A stretch of DNA of 64,000 nucleotides from Acanthochromis polyacanthus. Taxonomy: Eukaryota; Chordata; Actinopteri; Pomacentridae. The notes under the pieces were generated by a model that had not been told where the DNA came from, did not search any database, and was given only the letters and a program-made list of their open reading frames with translations. The DNA lies in NCBI RefSeq assembly GCF_021347895.1, contig NC_067126.1, positions 34,236,482 through 34,300,481 of the forward strand, read 5' to 3'. Of the stretch, positions 43,144 through 55,364 are shown piece after piece (within the stretch, counting starts at the first letter, position 1; the number at the start of each line of letters is the position of its first letter). Position numbers and translations under genes: made by a program.

Positions 43144-46100
43144 TTTGCAGGTTGATTCGCGTAATAGTCCTGCATATGCATCGAATGCCTAAATGCACTT
43201 GGGTCTTGGTGAGAAAGCTGAAGGCTGTGAAACCGAGAACTGAAGAAATAGTAAAGAATGAGAAGCGCGAGATCAAAAACTTTCGATAGGAGAGGGAAGC
43301 CTCTCGATATGAATCTGTCCTAAAAAACCTTTGACTGATGGAACAGGGGATGTACCTGAAGCCATGCACATGCAGCCCACTGCTCCATCTGTGGGCGTCA
43401 TGGAGAACATTAATAATTATTACTACAAATGCAAGCTGCTGAAATGGAAAGGATCGCATATTGAGCGGGATGCAGCATGCACTGAACTACAGACTTTTGA
43501 TGTTGCTGATGAAATACAGTGGCTGTAAATATGTATGGTTGCACTTATTTATAGATGTGCTGTAAAGAGATACTCATCTTTCAGGAAGGTACAAACACCA
43601 AATGGAGAACAGATAATGTGGAAAAGAATTGGTGATATATTGAAAATGTTTTAACTTGTAATTATGCTATTTTGTGTATTAAAATCCATTCAAACACTTT
43701 GATCTCTTTAGCTTGATTCTAAAGAAGTAAGAAAAATACTGATGAGAGTAAATAAAAATGACTAAACATGGATTCAATTCAACACTATCTCATAGAGAGA
43801 ACCCAAACACTATTCGTTTGGTGTGTCAGTAGTTACAAGAATGAAACACAAAGTCTAAATGGCACTCAACTGCTTTTCATTGTGGTTGATATTTCAAAAG
43901 ATTGTGTTGAGTTGACTTTTACATCTTCATTGATTTCCAGCAAAAATACAACTAACATTTTGTTGAAAATCCCCATTTTTGACACCTGTTTGATTATTGT
44001 CAGCAATGGACCATTCTAAAAACAAGCAAAAAAAGGAGTGGGGTATGGAACAAAATCTTACAGTGATGGTAAAAGCATTTCTGAGAAATGAAATCCTGCC
44101 CTCTACTGGTGGATGCCAACATAGTCTCTCACTCTGGTAATGAATGCCAGGCTGTTAGATATTTACATGAATTGTTTTAGTGTTAATGTGTACTTGAATG
44201 AAGGAATGCTGTAAGGTCTGCCATCTTTCTCGTCTATCCTGTAACACAAAGCTGGTGACATTTAAACAGTTTTACTGTTTTTGTTTGTTATGAGGAAGTC
44301 CTTTTCTTGTATATACCCAATGTAAATGATAGAAGATAAAAGCCACGGTCCTCTTTGTGTGCAAAATGTGTCTGAACTGTTTGCTGCAGTCTGAGTTGGA
44401 CAATTCAAATAAGTATCTTACTCAGAGCAATATTTTGCAACAAAAATATTGGAGGATATACACTTGATTTGATTAAGACTGCAGTTGACACCTCATATTA
44501 ACCACTGCTAAACTTTACTGTTTGTGCCCTTGTTTTGACCTTGTTACTTATAATGGAAACATGATGAAAACCGTGTACTGTACCTGCTTACTAAGGCTTT
44601 CAGTTTTTACTACTGTGGTGTTCATTTCAATAGTTAATCATGAATAGTAGATACCTGAGAGGAGACCTTGATACTTACAAGTGTCAACCAATTCTTTCTG
44701 TATGAATTCTGCTGTTGAATTAGAAGCTGCAGCAACTCTAATCTGCCTGAGCATCATCTCAGTAGTTTTCATTTCTATATACAGAAAGGGGAAACAGTTT
44801 TAGCCTCACAAATGTATTTCTGTCTACATCAACGTGACTCATTTGGATTCTCTTTAATACAGAGAACGCATTAACAAGCTTTCCACTGTAAAACAGCAGC
44901 AGACAACGTGACAAGGACATTACTTTTATGGCTTCTTTTAAACATTTTAAGAGATTAGGTTGAGATTGGAATAATGAGCAAAAACAATGTGCTGTAAACT
45001 TTTAATGAATTAAAAAACATCAGTTAAACTGCAATGAAACAAAGTCAACTTACAGTAAATGACACTATTCTACCCTTTCTTATACATCCAGTCAAACCTA
45101 TAAATAATTCTGTCAGATACATCAATGTATACACACAAAAACCAACAAAACATAAATCCCTTATCCTTGAACATATGTTTCTAGCATAGTCAGGAAGTGC
45201 CCAGTAGTTCTTAGGAATTCTGTGCTGCTAAATGAACTCTGAAATCCAATTTAAGGTACATGTTGTGTAAATTCATATCATAAATTTAACAGTGGCAGAA
45301 ATTCTATTGACATTTTGACATTTATTGTGAAAGTAGCTGTGCAGTCTTTCAGGTTTGGGTTTACTGGCATTGGTAATAAAAGGTTGGTAGTTCAAGCATG
45401 AGGGTCGGTTGTGAAACTTAAAGCTTTGGCTCTCTTTCAACAACGACAACAAGCTGTTAGATAAAGATCAAAACCTTCATCTGCAATAGGAAAGCATAGA
45501 AACGTACTGACATTAGCCAACAGTTATATAGTCGCTGTGCTTCCTTTTTATCATACTGTCTGTTTATGGGTTTCTTCTCGTCGTTTTACCACTTTTGTAG
45601 CACATACACCTTTTGAAAGCAAAAAGAAATGAGCTTAATAATCAATGTTGGTGATTTTTTTTTTCAGAAGAAAAAGCAGATACCTTCAAATAATTTAAAA
45701 GTTCTACACTTAGTGGCTTTAAGGCTCTCAGACATTCAGGTCAATGTGCAACTAACAGCACTTTGTCAGAAGCTACTGTTTTTGCATTTTTGGGGACGCT
45801 GCATTGTGTAAACATCAGCTGCATTGAAAGTACTATTTTCAATGTTACTTTTGTGCAAATGTCACATTTTTTTCATGAATCCAGGGATGAAAAAAGCACA
45901 AACTGTATAAATTCTTAAACTTTGTGCTCCATATTTTGGTGATATGGGGTAATTACCAGTCCAAAAAATGTTGAATTTAAAGTCACACTGAGTTTTCATT
46001 CTTTCAGTTGATAGTAGCTGTAGCGTCTCAGAAGCCGATGAATATGCGGTTTTGAAGATGTTGCTGCTCTTGGAGAGGTTCAGAACTGATTAAACCTTTT

Positions 46101-46523
46101 TATTCCAGTCCGAACACCAGGCTCAGCTTCCTTAGACTGCCTTCTTCCAGATATTTTGCTAATTTTATGATGTCTCAGGAATAATGGCACATTTGAATAA
46201 AAAGGTTCATCTTCTCCTTATGCGAAGACATCAAATGCAAGTTCGTTTCTTGAAGTAGGAACACCACAGTTGTGTTCTGGATTAAGTTACCTCAAAAGTG
46301 GAAAGAAACATCTCTAGACACTTCCGCAACCAGCTGCAGTCGGTTGTGAATGTTCTTTCAGCTGTGATGGCCAAGATTAGATCTCGATTCAGCTGTTAAT
46401 TTGACAGTTCAACTGCAAACAAGTTCTTCCATGAGACTATTAGGCATCTTTTTCTGCTTGCGATATGATTTACTAGTCCTGCATCTTGCAATAGTCCAAA
46501 TAAACTTTTCCTCTTGTTTCTTT
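43144..46523. other. 3' UTRs between two convergent receptor genes
   Basis: The cd200r-like 3' UTR probably ends after AATAAA at 43751-43756. Further on lies the 3' UTR of the leftward btla-like gene, whose end is not clear. No other gene or recognisable transposon is seen; the region is AT-rich. Confidence 0.5.
43751..43756 (+). promoter_or_regulatory. Poly(A) signal of the cd200r-like gene
   Basis: AATAAA about 610 bases after the TGA at 43141. An ATTAAA-type variant near 43678 (GTATTAAAATCC) could be an alternative. Confidence 0.5.
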
Positions 46524-47252
46524 TCACCCCATCAGAACGTAATCATCTGCACATTCCTCTTTGGATGAGCACTCGGAGTCAGGGTCGGGTTGAGGCGCTG
46601 CTGGGACGTTAACTATGGCATAGTCACAATCATCGGCAGTGTTAATTCTGGCTCTTCTCGATCCTTTGGAGGTGTTGTGGTTAATGGAGGCGTATGTTAC
46701 ATCCTCGTTAGGCTGTCAAGAGATAAGAGATGGTAAGTCATCTTTCCTGAAAACGTGCTTCACATAATTTGTTTGAATATTTCCATGCAGTGCTTCAGCA
46801 CCCAGCTCACTTTTGGATGTGCTTCAGTAAACAGTTTGTTTTACCATGGAGACCTCACAATAATGCTGATCCAGTATGCAAATCTAACCTCTGACTGGGT
46901 TATCAGAAAAGCACAGAATGTCCCATGAGACACTTGATGTGATAACTGTGAAGATTAATAGGAAACGGTAACAGGCAGGCATTGATGCAGGGATGCCTAC
47001 CTTATTATCTCTGCTTCCATTACCTGGTGGCAAATCCTCTGAAAGAACAATTTTGCGTATAGTTTTTATATACTATATGTATTGAATATAATAAATTGTA
47101 ATATAATTATAGATTTTAATCTTCAAAGAAAAAAGGGAGTTTTACCTTTACTTTTCTTCTTTAGCCTGACAACAAAGCACAATGAAATGATGAGACCCCA
47201 GTAAGGACATCCAAATAGTATAGCATCACATACAGAACAATAAAACCCAATA
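46524..47252 (-). CDS. BTLA-like inhibitory receptor, membrane and cytoplasmic exons only
   Basis: Three linked exons in coding order: 47252-47146, 47038-47001 and 46712-46524 (TGA). The first encodes a hydrophobic stretch ending YWGLIISLCFVVRLKKKSK, the second DLPPGNGSRDNK, the last PNEDVTYASINHNTS followed by SRRARINTADDCDYAIV and ADDYVLM. VTYASI is a strict ITIM. The spacing YASINH...SRRAR...DYAIV resembles the BTLA tail (YASLNH...SRLAR...EYASI), so it should recruit SHP phosphatases. Phases agree between these three exons. I could not find an Ig exon or signal peptide upstream on this strand before the divergent btla gene at 51590, so the gene may be truncated or have a very divergent ectodomain. 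Confidence 0.55.
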
Positions 47253-48066
47253 CTGTGGAATTAATATGTTTAAAAGACTGAAAATGTTGATGTAACTCCC
47301 ACTTTCTCAGCTTCTTGTGTCTTTTACATCATTAAATATCTTAAAGTGATGTCTGGAACAGCTTTTCAGAGGTGGAGGTTTACGACCACAACAGTATTTC
47401 CTTGACAGCTTAACAGATGAGAGCTGGTGCTGCAACAGGAAACCCTTCACGCGGACCTGCAACTGTCTATAACCAAATGTCTGTCAGTGGCTAACGGCAC
47501 ACAGCGTAGAACTTTGCATGCATCTAGGTGTGAGATCATGCTTTTATAAACACACATTGTAACTCACAGCAAAAGTAATTATCTGTATTTGAATGTATGC
47601 TGATAAAGGCAGTTGCAAACACCAAATCTATTTATATCCACTGACTGCTGTTTCCTTTGCTCTACCAAATGCAGAAGCTGATTGCCACAGTGGCAAAAAG
47701 AGCAACATCATTTCAGTTAGACAAGTGCATTTAGACTTCTTATAAATGTTATTTTTAAGGACTGGTTTTAAAATAGTTATTTTAATTCAGTTTGATCTTT
47801 CTCAAATAATAAAAGTTATGTATTTGCAGCAGGTATAAAGTTTTAGATTGTAAAAACCACATGAGGTAAGACTACTTTGCAGTGTATGAAAGTCTTTCAA
47901 CTGTGCGTGTCTGGGTACTTACCCTGAAGTGCAGCTTCCCATGATGATCCCACAGAGCGGCTGGTTGCTGGAGAACAACCCTGAAGCCTGGCACTGGAGC
48001 AGACACTGATGTCACTGATCCCTCTGCCGCTGTATCAGAATGCGCACAGGCCACAGCAATGAGGTT

Positions 48067-48109
<43 letters not shown>

Positions 48110-48242
48110 CACTAACAAGGGCCTACTTGTGTGCTATTTTGATTTCCTGTGCATGCACACCACAAATGCGCACAGGAAAACCTTCACTACAGTTCAGCGA
48201 TAAGGCAGACCACCTGGGTCAATTTATAATTGAGGCTCTTTT
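47253..48242. other. Upstream of the btla-like tail exons
   Basis: No Ig exon is recognised on either strand. A GA repeat is at 48069-48105. On the - strand, 48030 to about 47923 is open and ends at a strong AGG/GTAAGT donor, but it lacks Ig cysteines and its phase does not fit the next exon. It may be a non-coding exon or chance. Confidence 0.4.
48069..48105. repeat. (GA)n microsatellite
   Basis: Uninterrupted GA dinucleotides, about 18 units. Confidence 0.95.
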
Positions 48243-48319
48243 GCAGTCCATGGGATATATCTTGCACACATTTTTATTAGAAGTAAAAAATGTAACGTTT
48301 TTTATGTTCATTGTGATCA
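48243..48319 (-). repeat. Dispersed repeat of unknown family, copy C
   Basis: Reverse complement of the repeat at 11394 and 37444 (TCCATGGGATATATCTTGC, TTATGTTCATTGTGATC). It directly abuts the tail of SINE copy 5, so the SINE probably inserted into it. Confidence 0.65.
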
Positions 48320-48513
48320 TCCATCCATCCTCTATACAGCGCTTTAGCCTCACTAGGGTCATAGGGGGTGCTGGAGCCTATCCCAGCTGACTCGGGCGAA
48401 GGCAGGGGACACCAGTCTGTCACAGGGCTACATATACAGACAAACAATCACACTTGCATTCACACCTACGGACAATTTAGAGTAACCAGTTAACCTCAGC
48501 ATATTTTTGCTCA
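48317..48513 (-). mobile_element. SINE, copy 5, 5'-truncated
   Basis: The reverse complement carries the SINE body from ATATGCTGAGGTTAACTGG to the GGATGGATGG tail but lacks the tRNA-derived head and its Pol III boxes. 5' truncation is usual for LINE-mobilised copies. Confidence 0.85.
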
Positions 48514-49838
48514 GTAATATCTGCTACTGTATCAACACTATAACTGTTTGTAGCACTCGATAAAACAAGGGTCAGGAAGATGTAGGTGAGCTGACCCTGT
48601 GTTTGTCCTTGTTGCTGATTACCCTCATTTGCATGATTGTGCAAATTTTTCTTGACAAGCAGTATGAGGAAGTCCCTGTACAGTGGAAAGTCCAGTTTGC
48701 TGTTCAAAGTCATGTCTTTGACAAGACAAAAATTGACCTTTATAGATGTCAGGATGCAATAATATGCAAAATGCAGCGAAAGAGCATCCCAGAATTATAG
48801 TGATTTACTGAAGTGAGATGCTTGATCATTTTATTTGTTACATATTTAATGTTGGTGACTGGATAGATCTAAAAGAACATTGCATTGTACATTTTGCATG
48901 AAATCTTGCATTCATATATAGTAGCCAATGCTACATGATACTAGAGGGCGTCCTTCCTGGATTACCCTCGGTCTCTGTGTTGGACTGTGTTTGACAAGTA
49001 TGTAGAAAAACAGTTGCTTAATTCATTTCTTTTTGTGTGGATGACATCTGTCAGCTTTAAACGTCTGTAACAAGTCTCCCAGTGCCAAAGTCACAAATAG
49101 AGAAAATAATATTGATCCTAGAGATGCACAGATCATTGAAAATGTTCTGAGTGTTCCAATGTTTTTGTCCTACACTAACATTTTGACTCTCATTATTGTG
49201 GATTTTAGTCAAGATGTCAAAGAGCAGCAAACTCCAGAGGCTGTATGTCTCAGTTAATTTGGGTTTAGAGTATTTATGAAGTTTGATGTAGCGAGTTTGT
49301 CTTTAAACTGAAATAGATTGAATTCCAGACAGTGTTCTTTCAATGTGTTTAAGATCCCGCATTGTTATTTTGACCACATTTTCATAAGAGCACAAATTTT
49401 CGAGGGATGATAATCTCTAGTAGTGGTCACTGTATATCCCATCAAGAAGAAAATGTGCACGTTTTTCAGTGTTGAGAGGAAAAGTTCATTTTGTGAAAAG
49501 CAAAGGAGCATTTAGATTAGACCTCTGTGTCTTTTACTTAATCTATTAGCAACAAAACATTATGATTTAAATATTTGGCATCTTAAGGACAACATCATGA
49601 GGTCTTCGGGGGAGGTTTCATCCCTCCAGATTTGACTTGAATATAATCCAATTTTCAGAGCAGGCTGCTGCTTCTTCTGATGCTTATTTGACAGTCTTGG
49701 TCACAGTCTTTGAAATACTGTGAAGTTTACAATGTGGCATGCTCACCAGTCATAGCGATTCTGGAGCGAGTGGGCACAATAGACATGGAGGGATAAATTA
49801 GATCATTGCAACACGCACTGAAAAGTTTTGAATCATGC
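48514..49838. other. Intergenic
   Basis: No coding exon or repeat of a family recognised here; AT-rich with only short open frames. Confidence 0.4.
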
Positions 49839-49851
49839 TGCATGGAAAATA

Positions 49852-50164
49852 CAGTGCTGTAGTGGTTAGCACTTTCGCCTTGCAGCAAGAAGGTCCCCGG
49901 TTCAAATCCCGGTCTGGGCCTGGGATCTTTCTGCATGAAGTTTGCATGTTCTCCCTGTGCATGCCGCGCACTCCGGCTTCCTCCCACAGTCCAAAAATAT
50001 GCTGAGGTGTGAGTGTGATTGTGTGTCTGTATATGTAGCACTGTGATAGACTGGCGACCTGTCCAGGGTGTCCCCTGCCTTCGCCTGAGTCAGCTGGGAT
50101 AGACTCCAGCACCCCTTGTGACCCTAGTGAGGTTAAAGCGGTGTATAGAGAATGGATGGATGGA
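49852..50164 (+). mobile_element. SINE, copy 6, with target site duplication
   Basis: Near full-length copy: head TGTAGTGGTTAGCAC, B box GGTTCAAATCCCGG, body, and tail AATGGATGGATGGA. It is flanked by a perfect 13-base duplication TGCATGGAAAATA at 49839-49851 and 50165-50177, which fixes its borders and shows target-primed insertion. A piece between the body blocks (CCGGGT / TTAATTGATT region) is missing compared with copy 1. Confidence 0.93.
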
Positions 50165-50177
50165 TGCATGGAAAATA

Positions 50178-51589
50178 AGTTATTGTTGGCAGAACCAATC
50201 TAATTTGATTGAATTGTACATGTTGAAAAGGTAACTTTAATTCTTGTATAAGGAATGAATCCATTTTAGTTCAGATAGTACTAAAATCAAGAGATGGTCA
50301 ACCGGGTGATGACAGAAAAGCTGTGAGATTTTCGATAGGAAGAAGGATTTGTAAAGTGGTGTGTATTATTAGGGTTATCTTTGAATTTACCCAGTGGACT
50401 CTGCGGTGGTTGGTGGAAGCACACGTACAGAAGTTCTGACTTATCCTCATGATGTGAAATCTTTGTCCTGTACAGAGCCTCAACAACAGCATGTCGGGGT
50501 GAATTATGAGCAACTTCCTTTCAGTTGAAAGTTAAACTCTTATCATTTTGATACTGTAACACATAATTTCTAAAAGGCCAACAAAACAGCGTTTGTATTT
50601 CTGGTGTAATGATGCAACCATGAGCCTGTGTACAGCACGTTGTACTACTTTCCCACACCAGAGGGTGCTGTTGGAAAAAAATCTGAGAGCGATTAGCACG
50701 CTGAAGAAAAATATGACATGCAATAGAAATACAAAAGGTGAGTGTCATTTTACACCATCTGCTGGTTGCATGGGAGGAAACAACTAAAAAAAACAATACT
50801 GTCACAATCAGTTCTAGCAAGAATGCATAAGATGTCAAACTACTTTCACATTTGGGATCAAAAGAATTTACTCTTATACACTATATTTAGTTTCTTTTTA
50901 TAATAGGCATGTTTTTAATATTTTTTTCCAAGCCACAGTAGCAGCTTGTTAGTTTGCAGTTGTTACACAAATAAGAAAAAAAGCAAATATATATATATAT
51001 ATTTTTCACAATTTCACAAAGCTAACGAGAACATTCTTGTGGCCTGAAGTGCACACAGCACAGAAATATAAGCTGTTCACAAGCAGGCATGTTGCCAATA
51101 CTTTGGTGGAGAACACTTTGTTTTAGTTGCTGTTTGGCCTAAAATTGGTTTAATCTCCTTTTCACCACCCTTTAGAGTGAAATTCACCCAAAGCCACAGT
51201 ATGATTTAGAAGTTGTGAGAACTTCCTCATGAGTTTCTGGAGGCAGTGTGGGAGATTTGTTTGTTCAGATAAGTTACCAAGTAATCAAAGCGAGGCCCAG
51301 TTCACCCACAAAAAATGTCAATATGTATGTCTCAGTTTGTGCGATGAAGATGGTCTCTATAAATACTTCTTCTGTAAGTTTGTATTATGTTGCAAAGGTA
51401 AAACACACTTAGACTTGCACTGGAAACTTTGGTATTTCGTAACATATTAAAACAGAAGCGTGTGCTGGATGGTCGTAGAAAACATGTGGGTGGTCAGGAA
51501 GTGGTGAACTTGTGACAAGTGAAATGAGCCCCTGCAGTAGCTACAGGAGTTTATTTGAATAGTTTCAGGTGACGAACACGTAAAGCCTA
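50178..51589. other. Region between the SINE and the btla start
   Basis: Presumably holds the btla promoter and 5' UTR. A short TA run lies at 50989-51001. No second Ig exon is recognised. A TGG-TGT-AA string on the - strand at 50746-50755 is not embedded in an Ig fold. Confidence 0.4.
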
Positions 51590-54500
51590 ATGGACGGACT
51601 GAGCTATCTCATGATGTTTTGCTGCTTTGCATTTGTCTGCAGTCATGGAAGAGGTAAAGTTAAACCTTAATGTCCTTTTCCTGATGATATGAGAACGATT
51701 AGGGAACATTTTAAGATACTAGAGTGCTTTGTTGGCTGAAAGAAAATGGTGATGATTGAGATTACAGTGAATTTATTAAATATAATAAGAGTCAGTGAAT
51801 AATTATATAAGTGCAAGGGGAGAAGACAGAAAGTTGTGAAATTACCTATTTGCTACTTGTTTAATAATTGACAGAAAAATGGTGAAAAAGAGAATTGATC
51901 TTACAATTCAATTATTAATGGTATGAAAAGACAGTGTTTTCCCATGCCGTCTTTGCTGGCAAACACAATATGGAAGCATGATTTTAACTCGATCAAACAT
52001 TTATCTGTTACACATGTTTTTTTTATATGATGTTAAAATATTGGGGCATATTAATGCAGTTTTGAGTTCCAGTGTTTGCGCCAAGATGAGCTATTCTGCC
52101 CTGTCATGTGATCAAATCAAACACAATTTATAGGCCACATATGCATACGTTAACTTGCAAACAAACTTTATTGAGGTTAATTTGACAACATAATATATAT
52201 AAATATACATAGAAAGAACGGTATGGTGAGCTATTCATAAGTTCGCTGAATGACATAAATAATTTGTTCCCTGTTCTACTTCTTTTTAAATGGCATACTT
52301 GAAAAATTACAGCCAGGTGATGGGTGTTACTTTTCATGTCAGTACACCATGACGAGTACAAAACGGAGAAAATGTGAGAAAAGTTGTCTCAGTACACTAA
52401 AATTTAAAAGAAATTAAATAAAGTGGTCACTTCACTTTAATGATATATAGGCTGTAGAAACTGTAGGTCCCTAATATGTTGCCTGTAATTATTTCTAATT
52501 ACAAAGTAGTTTAATTCTCTATCTCTCCGCTGTTTATTCACTCTTTCTTTCCTCATATTTGGCCAGAAAAGATATTGTGAAAATCAGAAAGTGCACATAA
52601 TAATGTCATACTGAGTAATACTTAGATGTCAAAGTCCTCTGAATCTGCTATGTTGGCTTTTTTTTTTTTTTTGTCTGCAAATCCGCTCAAAAATGACACC
52701 AACCAACCATGGCGTCAATACTTAAGCTTCATGCAATTTTTTTTCTTCTTTGTGACTGTGACCATCACCTGCCCTCATGTCTAATTAACCTATCATGTTT
52801 ATTTCAAGCTGTTTCCTACATTATGCCATTGAGGGCTGTGCACACCCAAGTGAAACATTTCAGGTTCACACAACCTGTCTGTCCATCCTGGAAGAGTTGT
52901 TCTTCCTCAGCTGGTCTTCCTGTTTGTTCAGGTTTTCCCAGTTTAAGAGTTTTCGGATACGTTTTCCCCATTAAAATGAGTGGAAAGTGTAGCCACAGAG
53001 GGGGATTTGTGATTTGTGATACCGACCACAGGAAAATTGACAGTTTTATTAAAAAACATAGCACCATTTATAAGCAAATAGTCAACCTTACCGTAAGTGT
53101 GATTTTGCTGTATCATTCAGAAGCAGCTTTCTACTATCATTTACCTGCCCCTGAATTGATAAGCAGTTTCTGATCTAAACAAAGGAAATCTGAAATGAAT
53201 TATACAAGACATTATCAATTAGATCTGTATTTGTTCAGTTTCAGACTTGGCTGCGTCATGTGAAGTTATGGCCTTGGTCCGGAGACACACGACATGGAAA
53301 GCCGCCCCACAACAAAGTCTGACAGTCAGATGTCCTGTCAAACACTGTGGACGAACAATAAATATCACCTGGTGTAAAGACGTCCAGTCAAACCGCTGTG
53401 AACAGCTTAATGAAACAGAGAACGTAGAACTAAGTCAGAATCACAATCAAGCTAACGATGAGCTAGAATCTTATTTGAGTTTCAAGCAGATTTCCATTTA
53501 TGATGACGGCCTCTACAGATGTAAATTAAATGGAGACAAACTTGGAATATTCAGTCATTTCATCAACATCTCTGTTTCAGGTATGTAGTATTTTTTGTTC
53601 TCCCTCACTATCAAAATATGAAACGAATACATCTGATTTCACGTGTTAATTTCACCTTCTATTTGTGATTCCCCAAAGACAAATACCAGGGGGTTGAAAT
53701 GTCGAAATTTGAAGGAGGTAGGAACCTGTATTTGTCAGATATTACATGCACATTTTAATGAATGCAGTTTAGGACCGCTGATCTGGTTTTTCTTCTTCTA
53801 TAGCCAAGTTACCGAGCGCTGATGGTGAGGATGATTATTCCTGGCTGCCGTATTTCTGCATCACTGTGAGCATACTTCTCCTGATTGTCACTCTGCCAGT
53901 GATAACGATGCTGAGATTTTACGGCTGGAGGCGTAAGAACAATAATATATTTCATCATTTTTGGATTACTGTCACAATATTCATCGATTTTTACCACTTA
54001 AAACAATATGGTGTTTGTGTTCTTTACAGGAATACTGACCATCAGCCACACAAAAGGAGAGGTAAAATGAGTTTAACAGAATAGTTTGGGCACAAAGTGG
54101 GAAATAAAATTCTTCCTGTAAGATAAGATTAATAGACTTCTTTTGCACGAGGCATTTTTGTTTGCCATAGCAGAAAACAAACAGTTTTGTTTATCATAGG
54201 TCAATTTTTTTCCTCTTACGCCATGGCAGTGATGAAGACTCTCCAATAATTTGTAATATAAGAATTTATACCTGCTTTTTCTGGCTGTGACAAACCAAAC
54301 TGTCAACTGTGGAAAAGATCTAGATCATGACTGTGGCATACAAAAGCCACAGGTGGCATCTGGTTAGTCTAATTTAGCTATGAAGATTTAAAGCATGACA
54401 AATGTAAAAATCGTGAAAAAACAAACTGTGAAACCATAATGATGTTGTTTTTAACTCAGTTTTTTGTGCGACTAGTGACCTGTAAAGAGGCCAGCAGACA

Positions 54501-54919
54501 GATTTAGGTTGTTTTGGACAGAGCTAACTGAACTGTTTGTGTTTACTTTAACACTTTGATGTATTTTATTGGCTTATTCATCTTCATTCTGGTGTTTTGT
54601 GTCACAGGAGATGCCCACTCATATGATACCAAGCCTCCCCAAATGGACCCATTCTTCCTCTCCTGTCCTACACAGCTGTGTCTTTACTGTGAATGACATC
54701 TACTCTTCAGCTACTCCAGAAATACTAAAATCACCACCTGACCTGTCACCCACTGCAGATCAGACCACTGTTTCAAACACAGCAGATAAAAGCCAGCTGC
54801 CACCTGATCCAGTGTACGCTGTTATCAATCATAGGCAGCCTGGGATGGCTGACAGAAAACAGAATGCAGCGCCAAAGGAAGATAAAAACCCGCAATATGC
54901 TGTTGTCAAAGTTCCCTGA
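51590..54919 (+). CDS. btla: B and T lymphocyte attenuator-like receptor, complete, 305 residues
   Basis: Inhibitory Ig receptor of lymphocytes; in mammals it binds HVEM. Exons: 51590-51653 (signal peptide LMMFCCFAFVCS), 53239-53580 (Ig domain), 53679-53717, 53804-53932 (membrane), 54030-54061 and 54608-54919 (tail, TGA). All are GT-AG, and phases agree. The Ig exon has the features that mark BTLA: RCPVKHC near the first core cysteine, ITWCK at the core tryptophan, SNRCEQL, and DDGLYRCK. The membrane segment is YFCITVSILLLIVTLPVITM followed by RFYGWRR. The tail has tyrosines in NDIYSSA, PDPVYAVINHRQ and NPQYAVVKVP, aligning with the paired ITIM/ITSM of BTLA, but the residue two before each Tyr is not the usual I/V/L/S. 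The Ig exon may instead start at 53245 (in-frame NAG-type alternative, two residues shorter). Confidence 0.83.
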
Positions 54920-55343
54920 AGGTTTTTGAACTGTCACAGACTCTCACAGATGAAATGATGGAAAAAAAGTTGACAAGTATGTGTCGGTGTCGTGGAACAA
55001 GGAGACGATTAGACATCAACCACGCTGCAGACCGAGGCGAACGGAGGAGGCTTGTGGTCATGTAGATACACAGTGTGACATAAGTTAGCACTATAGACCA
55101 GAAGCAGGAATGTAGTTATTCTCTCACACTCAGATCGGTGAATTACAGTCCTTTTCCAATTCCTTTCTGTTTCTTTTAGTGTGCATTTGCATGACTAGGA
55201 TGGCTTTTTTGACTTCGGTAGCTCTTTAAAAAAAATGGTTAAGTAGATGTGTCATGTACAGATTTACGTGAACACATGTTGTACATTTTCCTTCCATCTT
55301 TGGTATATGAAAATGGAACTTTGAGCAGATATCTTGTGTTGTG

Positions 55344-55349
55344 AATAAA
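55344..55349 (+). promoter_or_regulatory. btla: btla poly(A) signal
   Basis: AATAAA in GTGAATAAAAGC, 425 bases after the stop codon, with no earlier good hexamer in the 3' UTR. Confidence 0.7.
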
Positions 55350-55364
55350 AGCATATTTTATAAT

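Noticed and set aside
47872..48054. Candidate first or ectodomain exon for the btla-like - strand gene
   Set aside because: Good donor but no Ig cysteines, no convincing signal peptide, and its phase does not fit the membrane exon.
50521..50838. - strand frame with a hydrophobic start and RWCK, reminiscent of the BTLA ITWCK motif
   Set aside because: No surrounding Ig pattern (no CPV..C before it, no DxxxYxC after it); the match is too short to count.
52709..53173. A 154-residue + strand frame in the first btla intron
   Set aside because: No domain or splice support, and it lies inside the intron joining the signal and Ig exons.
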